Part shown: positions 41,769 to 51,364 of the stretch, one piece after another | Position numbering within the stretch: position 1 is the stretch's first letter | Layout of the letters: every line of letters begins with the position of its first letter | Assembly (NCBI GenBank): GCA_016839245.1 | Contig: JAEOUN010000110.1 | Coordinates: 48,955-112,954 of the forward strand | Length of the DNA stretch: 64,000 bases | Source: Candidatus Thorarchaeota archaeon | Lineage (GTDB): Archaea > Asgardarchaeota > Thorarchaeia > Thorarchaeales > Thorarchaeaceae | Reading direction: 5' to 3' | The notes under the pieces: model-generated | Databases searched by the model: none | The model's input: only the letters and a program-made list of their open reading frames with translations | Told to the model about the DNA's origin: nothing | Translations under genes and position numbers: made by a program

Positions 41769-44460
41769 TATTCGCAGGCACAATGTTATCAATTATATCA
41801 AGGAAATGTCCTATGAACAGATGTGATGAGAATCGTTTCAATGGGAAGACCCTTGACTGTATTCCTTTTAGTACTCGTAAATCACTATGTAGGTTTTCGT
41901 TTTCTCCCATGACAAATTGATCAATCTGATATCTTTCATGTTCTGAAATTACTTTCATAAATGGTAGATGTTCTTGATCATATTTTCCAATAGAACCGGT
42001 GAATGTCAAGATTATTGTTGGACGTGTCGACCCAAAGTCTTCTAGGTACTCTGCAATTGAACGATATGCTCCTGCCATATTCTCTCTTCCACTGATTTCT
42101 TTAGTTGTGTCCAATATTGAGAGTATGAGAGAAATCAATACCTCATCTGATTGTAAATCCTTATTGAATTCAATGTATGATTGAATTTCTCCTCCGTGTT
42201 GGACTGAGAATTTTTCAGGATTTTCATTAAAAGTGACAAGACTCAGTTTTCCTTCTGTACGATTATATCGAAGCATATCCAGAACAAGAAGAGCACAAAT
42301 TGCAGCTATTTCTATTTGTGTGGATTTCTTGTTTAATCCTTTGAGAAATATCTGTAATTCGGGGACCATTTCTGCTAGAGATTGTAGCTGCCTTTTTATC
42401 GTAGCCAAAGACTTTTGAGAAATATCTGAGTTTTTCATGTTATTTGCTTTTGAAATACAAATGACAGTATTGAACTCACGGAATGCTTGAACTGGTCTAA
42501 GTGCGATTTTATTTCCTGATATCCTTCCAATCTCTCCGGGAGTGAGTCTAGGATGAGTCTGAGCGATACCTAAGGCAAGAGGGATTTTTACATTTCCTAC
42601 ACTAAGTCTTGTTCCTATCCCTATCATTCTATTCTCAATATTCTGAAGAATTTCCTCTTCATGCAGGTGCAAGAATGTTAGCAGTTCTGAATTTGATACA
42701 TTCTTATTGGAGTCGAATGCAAGGACGACCTGGTCGATTATCGATATCTCTCCTTCGAGCTTGATGATGTTTACTACTGATGACTCTCGAAAACCTCCCA
42801 TCCTTGCATCAATCTCAGACATCACAATACATTTTTCTGAACACCTCTGATGTTCCTTAACGGTTCCAGCACAAAATTGTCCAGTTCTGGTTTCTAATGC
42901 CAGCACGTATTCATCATTGGCAATGTCTAATGCATCCATGTCTCTACTGCACATCCGGAATGTTCCTCGTTCTATTTTCGCTATCTCGGTTCCAAAATGA
43001 AGCGCAGACATGATTATCTTGGGATTATCAATTTGAAGACATTCTAATATTGTTTCATCAAAACGAACCAAATGTGCAGGAGAGCTATAGATCGGACCGT
43101 CCAGTTTTGCATTGGCTCTTATCAATGTCTGAAGTAAGGTACTATCTCGTTCTATCATACTATCAGAGAAAGCCTTTTTCCAACCTGATATCATTAATGA
43201 GCCATTTCTCTCATTCAAAATTGATAGACTGGTTGCTCTCTCGTTGTTTTGTTGAATGACAGTTACAACTGCACAATCAAAATCAATAATTCCACCCTCT
43301 TCACTAATCATATGGTCCACAGATGCTAATCTTAGCATTTTCCTTGCATTGAGAAGCTGTAATAGCCTTACCAGCTCATTCATCGCTGATTTCCCTAGTG
43401 ATTCTTCTGCCATCACAGACATTTTGTTATCCATGTATACTAAGAATGGCGGTCGTGGCGGCATTATAGATAATAGATTGCCTCCAAGAATCCTTTGTAC
43501 TTCTTCTGGTGTGGCAGAAAGATTTCTACTGAGTAGGTAGCTGAGAATTTCTGAAACGGAATCTCCAAGTTGCGTTTCAGGATAGGCAGATGCGAAAATC
43601 AATCGTTTCGACCAGTTATAGTTTCCCTGATCTTTTTTCATATATCTAATAATAGTCGAGAGCGAAGATATCGTTGCTCCTGCGGTTAATATTCTACTGT
43701 TTGGCAAATCGAGTAATTTTGTGATGTCCTTGCCCCAATCCTTATGATTTCTTAATTTAAAGATAAGACTTGGAGGATTAAGACCAGCTTCCTTTAGTAT
43801 TACTAACCATTGAAGAAGTGAATCCAATTCTTCTGGAGAACTGAGTTCTACAAATATTGGTCTTTTTGATTTAATATGGCTCAAGAGATCGGAACGGTTT
43901 GCTCCCTTGAGTGATTTTGCCATATCTGAGGTTTTTAGAATGCATCCCCAACCTGAAGGAGTTCTTCTGTCTAACCGCATGTCTTGGAGGTGATAGAATC
44001 GATGACTATTAGGAGGCATTGTGGACCATCGATAAATAGATTCAGTGTTTGCCTCTTGCTGAGCAACTGGTAGTGTCTTGTTGCCAAACCCAATTAATGG
44101 AATAATCAGAAACGAATCTGCAAGCCAACTAGATTCTGAAAGTTCTGAAGAACCCTGTGAGAATTCATGTAAGAATCTTGGTTTCTTCAGATAGTCATAT
44201 GCTCTTCGTGGAAAGTATTTGAATGCTCCCGGATAATTTCCTACAAAATCATGCAGCTGATTTTCTACCGTGTTGTAGAACGAATAAACTCTATCCGGAT
44301 CAAATGTGTGGATGTATTTGCCAGCTCTTACTATCCCGAGCTGCATATTAGCATCGAAGATAAAGAATCGGTGTATCTCATTTGCTTCGATGTCTTCTAC
44401 AACAATCACCATTGGTAACTCCAGTCTTATTCGAGATATTGCAGTAGATGATATATGCAT
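41746..44460 (-). CDS. Fusion of dead amidohydrolase, Cdc48-N-like and VWA-like domains
   Basis: Residues ~25-350 are a TIM-barrel amidohydrolase-like domain, paralogous to the divergent neighbour: FFIFDANMQLG replaces VDAHHHMG, LLSRNLSATPEEVQRILGGN matches LLSRRFSGSLADVQQILGGN, and the Asp strand has become LIFASAYPE. The metal ligands are gone. Residues ~490-660 resemble a Cdc48/VAT N domain (GTFRMCSRDMDALDIANDEY; EIDARMGGFRESSVVNIIKL). Residues ~675-895 are a VWA-like fold (EFNTVICISKANNMKNSD; TIILTFTGSIGK) without a metal site. Residues 350-490 are unrecognised. The product looks like a scaffold built from two inactive enzyme-type folds and a Cdc48-N module. Confidence 0.65.
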   Translation of the reverse strand: MHISSTAISRIRLELPMVIVVEDIEANEIHRFFIFDANMQLGIVRAGKYIHTFDPDRVYSFYNTVENQLHDFVGNYPGAFKYFPRRAYDYLKKPRFLHEFSQGSSELSESSWLADSFLIIPLIGFGNKTLPVAQQEANTESIYRWSTMPPNSHRFYHLQDMRLDRRTPSGWGCILKTSDMAKSLKGANRSDLLSHIKSKRPIFVELSSPEELDSLLQWLVILKEAGLNPPSLIFKLRNHKDWGKDITKLLDLPNSRILTAGATISSLSTIIRYMKKDQGNYNWSKRLIFASAYPETQLGDSVSEILSYLLSRNLSATPEEVQRILGGNLLSIMPPRPPFLVYMDNKMSVMAEESLGKSAMNELVRLLQLLNARKMLRLASVDHMISEEGGIIDFDCAVVTVIQQNNERATSLSILNERNGSLMISGWKKAFSDSMIERDSTLLQTLIRANAKLDGPIYSSPAHLVRFDETILECLQIDNPKIIMSALHFGTEIAKIERGTFRMCSRDMDALDIANDEYVLALETRTGQFCAGTVKEHQRCSEKCIVMSEIDARMGGFRESSVVNIIKLEGEISIIDQVVLAFDSNKNVSNSELLTFLHLHEEEILQNIENRMIGIGTRLSVGNVKIPLALGIAQTHPRLTPGEIGRISGNKIALRPVQAFREFNTVICISKANNMKNSDISQKSLATIKRQLQSLAEMVPELQIFLKGLNKKSTQIEIAAICALLVLDMLRYNRTEGKLSLVTFNENPEKFSVQHGGEIQSYIEFNKDLQSDEVLISLILSILDTTKEISGRENMAGAYRSIAEYLEDFGSTRPTIILTFTGSIGKYDQEHLPFMKVISEHERYQIDQFVMGENENLHSDLRVLKGIQSRVFPLKRFSSHLFIGHFLDIIDNIVPANISSQSDV

Positions 44461-44554
44461 AGTGCCGATATTTGTTCTGATGATATAGCTTTTCTAATAA
44501 CGGAATGATTTATCATCACTCTGAAACCAATGAGATTGGAGGTTCAATAGCCAT

Positions 44555-46060
44555 ATGCTCATTGTACGAGCAATTGAAGATATTCCTGATAGAAGTATCA
44601 AAAAGGGAGATGAATTTAGACTCTATCTTGTTGATGCACATCATCATATGGGCAAGGAAAAGAGTCATCGAAACACTCCTTCTGGTGCCTATGACTTCTA
44701 TGCATCGCTTTGGTTTGAAATGCAGAAAATAGCTCAACAATTAATTGAGAATGATGAACTACTCTTTGAACCTGTCCAGGTGGTAAGTCCGAGTTTTGTG
44801 TCGCGTCTGTTCAATTGTCGTGAAAGTTGGAAGAGAACAAATCATGGTTGGTTAGTCGATAGGACAATCATTTTTCCGTATACTGATGATTATTCTAAAT
44901 CCAAATCTGCTAGTGAAGCATCATTTACAATTTCAAATGATAAAATTGCAGCGTGGTCTACACGTGCTCCGCATTCTGCACGTTTAATTGGTTTTGCTCG
45001 AGTTGACCCAAATGATGAATTGAAAGCCAAAGGTCTCGCTGTACGAGAGCTCGAAAGAAGTGTTTTAGAATTAGGTCTTCGGGGCTTAAAGCTGCATCCT
45101 CTTGCTCAGTTATTCGTTGATTCAATTGATGGAACGATAACAAGGGATGTTGTAAAACGGGCTGGAGAACTAAATATACCTATCATCTTTGATACTAGAA
45201 ATATCTCTACAGTAGTGAAGATTCAAAATCTTGTTGAAAGTATGAGATATGATCCGGATTGTGGTTCCGCAATGAAAGGTCTTCGTGTAATACTTGCTCA
45301 CTGCGGCATGTCTCCGGGTGATGCACGGCTCTATGAGGCTCTAAGAGACCCAGTCATCTATGCTGAAACATCAACACTTCATGATCGAGATGTTCCTGTT
45401 TTATTTGAATCATCGATTGACCGTCTTAAACAGCTGGATTTTAAATGGTCTCAAAAAATCCTGTTTGGAACCGATTTCAGCTTTCTCTCTGTCCAAGCAG
45501 TTGATGTTATTCTCTATCTTCTATCACGTCGTTTTTCGGGAAGTCTCGCAGATGTTCAACAGATTTTGGGTGGAAATGCTTTATCGATTATAAAGAGCCC
45601 CTTCTCTACGGCAATGGGTCCACCTTCTACACCTGTTCAATATGTATGCAAAGATAAAGATGGTTCCAATCAATCCGAACTCGAAGATGCTCTAATTTCC
45701 CTTATTAGCAAAGAAGATTGGGATATATGCTCTCTTGATCCGATGATACCTCCTAAGGGAACTTGGCCAGATTTATCAACTCTCGATAGGGGCGGATTCA
45801 ATGGCATCTACCTTGATTCATACGTTCTGAGTCTTAAATCACGAACATCTCAGAAAGAAATCCATATCTGGACTCGGAGGAATCCTAGCAACACACTTTT
45901 GTGTTCCATATTGAACACCCATGGTAAGATCTATCTCGACACTGTGGAATTTGCTTCTCAGAGGATTAATCCAGTATTAATACGGACATTATCTGACTAT
46001 TCAAAAATACTTGACTCAGGGGCTGATCTATTAACAAAAATCATATCACATCTTGAATGA
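44555..46060 (+). CDS. Amidohydrolase-family TIM-barrel protein
   Basis: The 501-residue protein has the amidohydrolase-2 metal set: HxH in LVDAHHHMGKEK (near 29-31), the Lys/His strand GLRGLKLHPL, His in VILAHCGMSPGDA, and Asp in ILFGTDFSFLS. The last ~140 residues (from ~365) are an extra domain with strands (DSYVLSLKSRT; EIHIWTRRNP) that I cannot name. The family hydrolyses or decarboxylates small molecules; the substrate is unknown. GGAGG precedes the ATG. It is divergent from its dead paralogue, with only 94 bases between them, so the two probably share control. Confidence 0.75.
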   Translation: MLIVRAIEDIPDRSIKKGDEFRLYLVDAHHHMGKEKSHRNTPSGAYDFYASLWFEMQKIAQQLIENDELLFEPVQVVSPSFVSRLFNCRESWKRTNHGWLVDRTIIFPYTDDYSKSKSASEASFTISNDKIAAWSTRAPHSARLIGFARVDPNDELKAKGLAVRELERSVLELGLRGLKLHPLAQLFVDSIDGTITRDVVKRAGELNIPIIFDTRNISTVVKIQNLVESMRYDPDCGSAMKGLRVILAHCGMSPGDARLYEALRDPVIYAETSTLHDRDVPVLFESSIDRLKQLDFKWSQKILFGTDFSFLSVQAVDVILYLLSRRFSGSLADVQQILGGNALSIIKSPFSTAMGPPSTPVQYVCKDKDGSNQSELEDALISLISKEDWDICSLDPMIPPKGTWPDLSTLDRGGFNGIYLDSYVLSLKSRTSQKEIHIWTRRNPSNTLLCSILNTHGKIYLDTVEFASQRINPVLIRTLSDYSKILDSGADLLTKIISHLE

Positions 46061-46129
46061 TTAGACCTCATATTCTTTATAACAATATGACGAAAGGTTG
46101 TGTGTGATGAATCTTAGGAGGCAATAGCA

Positions 46130-47419
46130 ATCACAAAGAAAATTGAACTAGAAATTGTCGATGGTGGCGACCTGAGAGGTTTTGCACACCTTCACCCAAA
46201 GACTGCTGATTCATTAGATGCTGACATTGGTTCAATAGTTGTTTTTGAAGATCCCCAGAGTAGCTTCTGGGGCGCCGCTGAGATTCGAAAAAGCAAGGAT
46301 GTTGCAGAAAGCAAGATAGTAATTGATACCCTAGTGCTAGAGGCATCTCTTCTAATGGAAGGAGATATCGTAGAAGTTACACTCTATGACCAAGATATGG
46401 TTGCTCTCGAATATGTTGAATTTGGAATAAAACCTCTCACAGAGGATGCTAATACAGAAGATCTTGTTACACGAGCTGTTGAGAAAGTTCAATCTCTTGA
46501 AGATATCATAGGAGGTAGACTTGTCTATCCTGGGATGTCATTTAATTGGCCTGATCTTGATTCCAAAATAGAAATTATTGATACAAAACCAACTCTATCG
46601 GGTAAGAATTTTGCCAAGTTGGCTTTTGAAGCTCTAAGGGAGAATACTGGATATCAATTCAAGACTGTAGGAATTGCTACGCCTTTCAATGCTGTTCTCT
46701 GTATTGATACAAGTGGTTCGATGAAAACAACTGACGTTCCAGTTCAGGATATTGCTCATGCACGGGAAGGTCTCAAGGATTTGGCAGGAGATAGTCCTGA
46801 AGTCCAATCTTTTCTAAATCGTTTTGAGGAAGGAAAGAATGTCAGTAGAGCAGAAGCTGCAGCTATGGCTGTGCTCCTCTATCTCGCTGAAAAAGTGGGC
46901 CGCGGCTACGGAGAGAAAGTTGGAGTTATCACATTCGAAAAAGAAGTAAGTGAAATGACATTTTTAAATTCTGAAACTGGTGAGGTTCAGCCCTTTGTAG
47001 AGTGTACGGGACGAGAAAAAGCACTCGGATTACAAATCATTAGTACTCATGTTGTAGATAAGGTGGAGGAAGGTGGTACTCTAACAGATATGGGTTCTGC
47101 GCTCGCCAAGGCTCATGAAATTATCGAGGAGTTTGGTGATCCCAATAAGCCTGTAATGCTCATTATGCTTACAGATGGTATGACTACTTCTGGTCCCCCT
47201 CCTCTAAAAATATTGAAAGAAAGGTTCCCTGACCGTTCACGACTTGTGATATACAGCATTGGTTTGGGTGAACGAAGTGAAATTGACGAAGAATTAATGC
47301 TTGCAATAGCACACTATGGCAATGGTAGCTATCGCCATGTTGACAATATGAGAGATTTGCTAGAATGGTATGGTAAACTGGCAGGTGAATTTGCAGTAGT
47401 AATTCGTGGATCTGAGTAG
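46130..47419 (+). CDS. Cdc48/VAT-N-like plus VWA protein, apparent ATC start
   Basis: Residues ~1-165 follow the VAT/Cdc48 N domain: GFAHLHPKTADSLDADIGSI, KIVIDTLVLEASLLMEGDIV, and VTRAVEKVQSLEDIIGGRLV. Residues ~185-425 are a VWA domain with an intact metal site (CIDTSGSMKTTD; GGTLTDMGSALAK; LIMLTDGMTTSG). Homology begins at ~46133, but the frame has no ATG, GTG or TTG between the stop at 46115 and GTG at ~46330. AGGAGG (46116-46121) sits 8 bases before ATC at 46130 (ATA at 46124 is too close). An ATG at 46107 opens only a 6-codon peptide in another frame. The nearest ordinary starts would delete half of the N domain. Confidence 0.75.
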   Translation: MTKKIELEIVDGGDLRGFAHLHPKTADSLDADIGSIVVFEDPQSSFWGAAEIRKSKDVAESKIVIDTLVLEASLLMEGDIVEVTLYDQDMVALEYVEFGIKPLTEDANTEDLVTRAVEKVQSLEDIIGGRLVYPGMSFNWPDLDSKIEIIDTKPTLSGKNFAKLAFEALRENTGYQFKTVGIATPFNAVLCIDTSGSMKTTDVPVQDIAHAREGLKDLAGDSPEVQSFLNRFEEGKNVSRAEAAAMAVLLYLAEKVGRGYGEKVGVITFEKEVSEMTFLNSETGEVQPFVECTGREKALGLQIISTHVVDKVEEGGTLTDMGSALAKAHEIIEEFGDPNKPVMLIMLTDGMTTSGPPPLKILKERFPDRSRLVIYSIGLGERSEIDEELMLAIAHYGNGSYRHVDNMRDLLEWYGKLAGEFAVVIRGSE

Positions 47420-47423
47420 GCAA

Positions 47424-48587
47424 TTATCTTGGCTCGAGCGCTTGTGATAAACCCTGAAGAGTTTCTAAATCCATTTCCTTGATTTGGTCTTCAGGAATCC
47501 CTTCTAGCATAGATTCAGGAATTGTGACTAATAGTTCAGCTTTTTCTTTTCCATATTTCTTCACAAATTCCTTCATTCTGAGGTCGCCATATGTTGGTTC
47601 CTCTTCAGTTTCTTCCACTTTTTCTGCTTCTGAAGTTTCACTATCTTTTGATGAAGCTAGGAGAGCTTCAAGTTCTTCAATAGTAAGACTGGCCAATGCG
47701 TCATCAGTTACTGATTCGCGTACTTCCGGTGGCAACTTCTTTATCAATGAAGCTCTTGTTGGACCAGAGCCTTTCTTCTTTACTTTAGTAACCTTTCTGA
47801 CTTTTACAGTCTTCTTCTTCTTTTTCTCAGCTTTAGGTAAGGTGACCTTGAGTTTTTGAACCAGCTCTCGAGCAGAATCTGGAGTCAAACGTCTGAGATC
47901 TTCTGGAGGCAATGTCGCAATTATCTCCTCCGGTAACTCACTCAAAATTGATTCTACATCCTTTGATAATCCCTCTACAATTGTAGATTTTGCTATGGTT
48001 TCAGTTGCACCAATTTTATCTCCAAGTAGGATTGGAGCTCCCTCAAGCTCTTCGACCATCATATTAACATCAATATCAACATCAAAATTATTTTCTCGCC
48101 ATTTCATAAATCGATTAATTGCATCTGGTTTCATTTTAATTGAAGAAAGAAGGTTATTGATATCTTCTTCAGGCATGTCTGGAAAATCATTGACGATCTT
48201 ATCAAGAGTATCCTGTGATAATCGCGCCCATAATGGACCGTTTAATATTTTAGAAAGTCCTGCTGCACAGTGTGATCGAACCCAAGTATTCGAATCCTTC
48301 AAACCCTGCAGCAAATCTGGAATTGTCCGCGGCTGATGATAAAATGCTAACGCTTGAGCTGCTGCAATTCGAACATCTGCAACATCATCTTTCATAGCCT
48401 TGGCAATATCTACCACCATGTTTGGATCTACTACTTCAATCGCAGCCAATAATGCCCTTTCACGCACAATATCTGAGGAATCTGTGAATGCCTGTACAAG
48501 TGCCTTTCTTTCATTAGAGTGTGTTCTTGCTAACCTCCCGACTTCGTCAGTATTGAATTCTAGCAATAGTCTCCTAGTGTCAGGCAA
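47424..48587 (-). CDS. HEAT-repeat protein with charged C-terminal tail
   Basis: The 387-residue protein starts with HEAT-type helical repeats (residues ~20-130; VRERALLAAIEVVDPNMVVD; VRIAAAQALAFYHQPRTIPD; VRSHCAAGLSKIL). A Lys-rich linker follows (KAEKKKKKTVKVRKVTKVKK, ~255-280), then short helices with repeated P-E-x-L turns. HEAT repeats are protein-binding scaffolds. The start is TTG, with GGAGG 7 bases upstream; an ATG between them opens only ATG-ATT-GCC-TGA. It converges on the Cdc48-N/VWA gene with 4 bases between stops. Confidence 0.75.
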   Translation of the reverse strand: MPDTRRLLLEFNTDEVGRLARTHSNERKALVQAFTDSSDIVRERALLAAIEVVDPNMVVDIAKAMKDDVADVRIAAAQALAFYHQPRTIPDLLQGLKDSNTWVRSHCAAGLSKILNGPLWARLSQDTLDKIVNDFPDMPEEDINNLLSSIKMKPDAINRFMKWRENNFDVDIDVNMMVEELEGAPILLGDKIGATETIAKSTIVEGLSKDVESILSELPEEIIATLPPEDLRRLTPDSARELVQKLKVTLPKAEKKKKKTVKVRKVTKVKKKGSGPTRASLIKKLPPEVRESVTDDALASLTIEELEALLASSKDSETSEAEKVEETEEEPTYGDLRMKEFVKKYGKEKAELLVTIPESMLEGIPEDQIKEMDLETLQGLSQALEPR

Positions 48588-48775
48588 TCATACTCCTCCA
48601 ATGATCTTTATACGCAAGTTACTGGTTTTGATTATTCACTAACCTGCCTTCTTGACCTGCAGTGTCAAATAAAGATGCCTGCTTATATCAGTTCGCACCA
48701 TATATTTACTAATCTCTGATGTCTTGGATGTTTCAATTACCACATGAGTTTTAGGGTGGAAAAAAAATCATTAAT

Positions 48776-49585
48776 TTGGTGCAAATGTTGAAGAAAGATG
48801 TTCAAGTAGATAGTTTGAAAGTAATTCTATTCATGGCTCTCATGCTTCTTATCATAGAGATGTCTCCTATCATCACTAGTTTCTTTTCAGGTGAGATGTA
48901 TGAGATTATTGGCCTTCTAACCTTCTTTGCCACTTTCTTCTTCATGTATTTAGTAATTGAAATATTTACTCAATGGGATGGAGAGTCAGTATCAAAATTG
49001 GGAATTGATACCGATGATGAAACAAAACATCAAATAATAGTTGGCGCCTTTGCGGCTATTATCTCTGCAGTTCTCGTGTTTGGAATTGCATTTGTATATG
49101 GTGCATCACTTCGCTCTATGGAGCAGATTAATGCAGATCTCATTGCATCTGAAATCATTATCACAACACCGACTGCCATATTCGAAGAGCTAGCTCATAG
49201 AGGTTACATTCTCTCTCGACTTGAAAAATTGACCGGACAGACAAATGCTATACTTGTCAGTTCGATTTTTTTTGCTTTCTCTCACTTTAGTTGGTGGACA
49301 TACCCTGCCGTAAATTCACTCTTAATTGTCATCTTCTCATTCAATATGTTTCTTGGCGGAGTTATATTATCACTAAGTTACTATTGGTCCGGTAGAAAAT
49401 TATGGGTAGCAATTTCATTCCATTTTGCTTGGAATATGTTAGCCTATATTCTCTTTCCGAGATTTCCTGTAGATACAGTAGTTCAGCCAGAGATTTTCCA
49501 GATTGAATGGGGACTTACCACTATCTTAGGATTCTTTCTTGGACTCTCTCTTCTATATGGATTGTTGCAGACTAAAAAGAAATGA
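48776..49585 (+). CDS. CPBP (CAAX-type) membrane protease
   Basis: The 269-residue protein has about eight hydrophobic segments and the three CPBP/ABI motifs: EELAHRGYIL (E-E-x-x-x-R), FAFSHFSWW (F-x-x-x-H) and HFAWN (H-x-x-x-N). These form the intramembrane glutamate protease site of the Rce1 family. The target may be a prenylated or other membrane protein. Start is TTG 48776 or ATG 48785. Confidence 0.85.
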   Translation: MVQMLKKDVQVDSLKVILFMALMLLIIEMSPIITSFFSGEMYEIIGLLTFFATFFFMYLVIEIFTQWDGESVSKLGIDTDDETKHQIIVGAFAAIISAVLVFGIAFVYGASLRSMEQINADLIASEIIITTPTAIFEELAHRGYILSRLEKLTGQTNAILVSSIFFAFSHFSWWTYPAVNSLLIVIFSFNMFLGGVILSLSYYWSGRKLWVAISFHFAWNMLAYILFPRFPVDTVVQPEIFQIEWGLTTILGFFLGLSLLYGLLQTKKK

Positions 49586-49621
49586 TAATGAGAGAGTTGA
49601 AATCCAACTCTCCCATGTTAT

Positions 49622-50329
49622 TTATTGATCTTGTCCAAGAATGACATCGTCTGGTTTGGCTACTATCATAGTCATTCCCAGCATTCCAGTAATTATGACC
49701 TTTTCACCAGTCCGAATCGGTGGACCTGTTGTCTTTGCCCACCAAATCTCAGCTCCTGTCTTTACTTTGCCTTTTGGATTGATGTCCGAAATAGCATGAA
49801 TGTCTGCATATTTAAACTGAGAATACGCTGGCCATTGATCATAATTTCTAAGGAATACAAAATAGAGTATCATCAAGCAGATGACTGTCCCCGACATAAT
49901 GTACACTGCCAGTTTATGAGAAGGATCAATCATGATTGCTAAGAAGATAGCAAGTCCATAAAATGGGAATAATTTCAATGATACTTTAGCATCAATGAAA
50001 CCCCCATCAACAAAGCTTGATCCTCCTGTAAATACAGTGAACATTACATAGAGAATGAAACCAATTACAAGTAGCATCCATGGTGTGAACTCGACTGAAG
50101 TAAAAGTGCTCGTATAATAAACTTGGAAGACAAATAGGATGATAACTAGTGGTACCGTTACCTGTGCCATAGCTTTCCCTGTTGCAGGTTCAAGCGTAAT
50201 GACCATCAGTGTCAGTACAACAGCTAATAGAATCAATCCTATAAGTGGGTCAATTAAAAAGTACGACATGACCATGCTCAGTAGTGAAAACATGATCATG
50301 ACGACAAAGATCTTGATCCATGCATCCAT
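49622..50329 (-). CDS. NfeD-family membrane protein
   Basis: The 235-residue protein has about six hydrophobic segments followed by a soluble C-terminal OB fold (KGKVKTGAEIWWAKTTGPPI; KVIITGMLGMTMIVAKP), the NfeD C-terminal domain. NfeD proteins are encoded with SPFH-domain proteins and are thought to work with them in membrane microdomains. The stomatin-like gene is directly upstream on the same strand (23-base gap), with GGAGGGAG as ribosome binding site. Confidence 0.85.
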   Translation of the reverse strand: MDAWIKIFVVMIMFSLLSMVMSYFLIDPLIGLILLAVVLTLMVITLEPATGKAMAQVTVPLVIILFVFQVYYTSTFTSVEFTPWMLLVIGFILYVMFTVFTGGSSFVDGGFIDAKVSLKLFPFYGLAIFLAIMIDPSHKLAVYIMSGTVICLMILYFVFLRNYDQWPAYSQFKYADIHAISDINPKGKVKTGAEIWWAKTTGPPIRTGEKVIITGMLGMTMIVAKPDDVILGQDQ

Positions 50330-50352
50330 TATACTCCCTCCACAGGAAACCT

Positions 50353-51198
50353 CTAATCATTCTCTGGGAGGACTTTCCCTTTATTGGGTGGCACTCTTAT
50401 CCCACCGGTCCCGGCAGACATTGCAGCTGCGACACCAGTAGTTGTTCCTACCTCAGGAATGTTTGTTGGAACCATGATGATCAGGTTAGCATTCTTTGAG
50501 ATCTCTTGCATGATGTTCCATGTACGAAGAACGAAACCCACCTGAGATTCCTCATACCTCTTTGCAGCTTTTAGCATGTTTTCAGCAGCCTCCAATTCTG
50601 CAGTTGCTAGGGTGATTCTTGCTCTTCTCTCACGTTCTGCTTGTGCTTCTCTGCTCATTGCATCCTGTAAAGCAGAAGGAATAACGACATCACGTATTTC
50701 GACACTGGTGACTTTGACTCCCCAATGCTCTGTCTTCTCGTCTATGAGTTCCTGAAGATGACCTGCGATTTGATCACGTTCAGACAAGAGCTGGTCAAGT
50801 GTCACCTTACCAGTAGTTTCTCGCAGAGTAGTCTGTGCTGCAAGTTCTACTGCTACAGTATATCGCTCTACACTCAAAATGGCTTTCTCGACATCGATAA
50901 CTCTAAAGTACATGACCGCGTCTACAACTACAGGTACATTATCTTTAGTGAGTGATCTCTCCGTCTTGAATGCATATGTTAAAAGTCTTAGTGAGACCTT
51001 CATAGCAACTTTATCAAGAATTGGCGTCACCCAGATTATGCCTGGTCCCTTAACACTATTATATTTACCAAGTCTCAGAATGGCAACACGCTCCCACTCT
51101 TTCAGTACCTTTATTCCGCTTGCGATGAACATGAGAACAAAGAGACCAATAACGAGCGCAAGTGCCAATATTAACGTATTAGTATCAAATCCTTGCAA
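50353..51198 (-). CDS. Stomatin/SPFH-domain membrane protein (slipin)
   Basis: The 281-residue protein has one N-terminal membrane helix (~8-28) and an SPFH domain (VAILRLGKYNSVKGPGIIWV; VPVVVDAVMYFRVIDVEKAI; LRETTGKVTLDQLLSERDQI). A coiled-coil flotillin-like helix (QAERERRARITLATAELEAA) and a hydrophobic C-terminal part follow. Slipins oligomerise in rings on the membrane. It pairs with the NfeD gene downstream. Confidence 0.92.
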   Translation of the reverse strand: MQGFDTNTLILALALVIGLFVLMFIASGIKVLKEWERVAILRLGKYNSVKGPGIIWVTPILDKVAMKVSLRLLTYAFKTERSLTKDNVPVVVDAVMYFRVIDVEKAILSVERYTVAVELAAQTTLRETTGKVTLDQLLSERDQIAGHLQELIDEKTEHWGVKVTSVEIRDVVIPSALQDAMSREAQAERERRARITLATAELEAAENMLKAAKRYEESQVGFVLRTWNIMQEISKNANLIIMVPTNIPEVGTTTGVAAAMSAGTGGIRVPPNKGKVLPEND

Positions 51199-51364
51199 TA
51201 TCTATTTTCTCCTGTTCACAATTATTGTGAATCAGAACAAAGTCCCTCCCAGGACTCTGCATCTACGTAATTATTGCCGTGAAATCTTAAGAAGCTTCGT
51301 CTAAATGTACATTATTTCTGGGGTTATTAATGAGTTTCTCACTGGTCGCAAGAAATTCTTTAAA

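Noticed and set aside
47479..47859. 126-residue plus-strand ORF rich in Ser and Phe
   Set aside because: Antisense shadow of the Lys/Glu-rich part of the HEAT-repeat protein.
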